In this document: piece after piece, positions 5,971-6,111 of the stretch
Layout of the letters: every line of letters starts with the position of its first letter
How positions within the stretch are numbered: position 1 is the first letter of the stretch
DNA from: Desulfobacteraceae bacterium
Lineage (GTDB): Bacteria; Desulfobacterota; Desulfobacteria; Desulfobacterales; Desulfosalsimonadaceae
Direction of reading: 5' to 3'
DNA: 6,111 bases
NCBI GenBank assembly: GCA_007136525.1
Contig: SLGU01000116.1
Coordinates: forward strand, 1-6,111
Position numbers and translations under genes: made by a program
Notes under the pieces: generated by a model
What the model was told of the DNA's origin: nothing
Seen by the model: the letters and a program-made list of their open reading frames with translations, nothing else
Database searches by the model: none

Positions 5971-6110
5971 TGCCCCGGCAACTGCAGGAGAACGCTGATA
6001 TCTCTATGGCTCGCTCCCTTGCGCCCTGTGATAAACGGCAAGGCCACAGGGCGCCGGCGTCCGCTTCGCCAAGAGCTATCAGCAACCCCCTGCAATTGTT
6101 GCTGCGGGCA
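5971..6110. repeat. Long imperfect palindrome, possibly cut by the window edge
   Basis: Seven complementary blocks occur in matching order around a centre near 6038: 5971-5975/6106-6110, 5978-5982/6098-6102, 5983-5988/6089-6094, 5994-6000/6077-6083, 6002-6005/6072-6075, 6007-6010/6068-6071 and 6021-6030/6045-6054. That is 41 base pairs over 140 bases, with small bulges, one 10x13 internal loop and a 14-base terminal loop. The inner stem GCGCCCTGTG/CACAGGGCGC is perfect. It could be a miniature transposable or other intergenic palindromic repeat, or the gene of a rod-shaped small RNA. The visible pairing ends one base before the window edge, so the full extent is unknown. Confidence 0.6.
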
Positions 6111-6111
6111 A

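Larger units (their letters stand above)
5828..6111. other. Non-coding stretch after mnmE
   Basis: No frame here resembles a protein. A 17-codon frame begins at ATG 5828, directly after the mnmE stop, and is too short to support. The + strand is G-rich and C-poor from 5838 to 5961. No intrinsic terminator with a T tract is seen between mnmE and the long palindrome, so where the operon transcript ends is not clear. Confidence 0.6.

Noticed and set aside
5480..6085. 201-codon minus-strand frame over the mnmE 3' end and the palindrome
   Set aside because: Mostly antisense to the conserved MnmE C-terminus; its own N-terminal part is a translation of the palindromic repeat.

Overview
The window holds one of the most conserved gene strings in bacteria, all on the + strand: rpmH (ribosomal protein L34), rnpA (RNase P protein), yidD (membrane insertion factor), yidC (membrane protein insertase), jag/khpB (KH-R3H RNA-binding protein) and mnmE (tRNA U34-modifying GTPase). 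YidC has the long periplasmic P1 domain of Gram-negative bacteria, yet Jag, absent from beta- and gammaproteobacteria such as E. coli, is encoded next to it. With moderate G+C, this combination suggests a Desulfobacterota (former Deltaproteobacteria) chromosome, probably near Desulfobacterales. That placement is inference from gene content and remembered protein style, not from a search.

Layout. Bases 1-282 lie upstream of rpmH. They hold a possible gene tail read in from the left edge, a 16-bp palindrome and a good sigma70-type promoter at 141-170. rpmH (283-417) and rnpA (444-827) follow closely. yidD (824-1033) appears to overlap the rnpA stop by 4 bases and to start on a rare AUA codon behind a perfect Shine-Dalgarno. 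A spacer of 357 bases (1034-1390) carries several strong hairpins but no convincing gene. yidC spans 1391-3027, but its reading frame breaks at a run of nine C directly after a perfect small hairpin. jag (3053-4294) and mnmE (4301-5827) follow with gaps of 25 and 6 bases. Bases 5828-6111 have no gene. They hold a G-rich stretch and a long imperfect palindrome of about 140 bases reaching the right edge.

How the genes work together. L34 completes the large ribosomal subunit, RnpA helps mature tRNA 5' ends, YidD and YidC insert membrane proteins, Jag/KhpB binds RNA, and MnmE (with MnmG, encoded elsewhere) modifies the tRNA wobble base. This is a housekeeping translation and membrane-biogenesis operon. 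I see no mobile element, CRISPR, tRNA, rRNA or defence system.

The points most worth attention are the yidC frame break, the AUA start of yidD, the structured yidD-yidC spacer, the extensions in Jag and MnmE, and the palindrome after mnmE. None of these by itself shows a new biological system.
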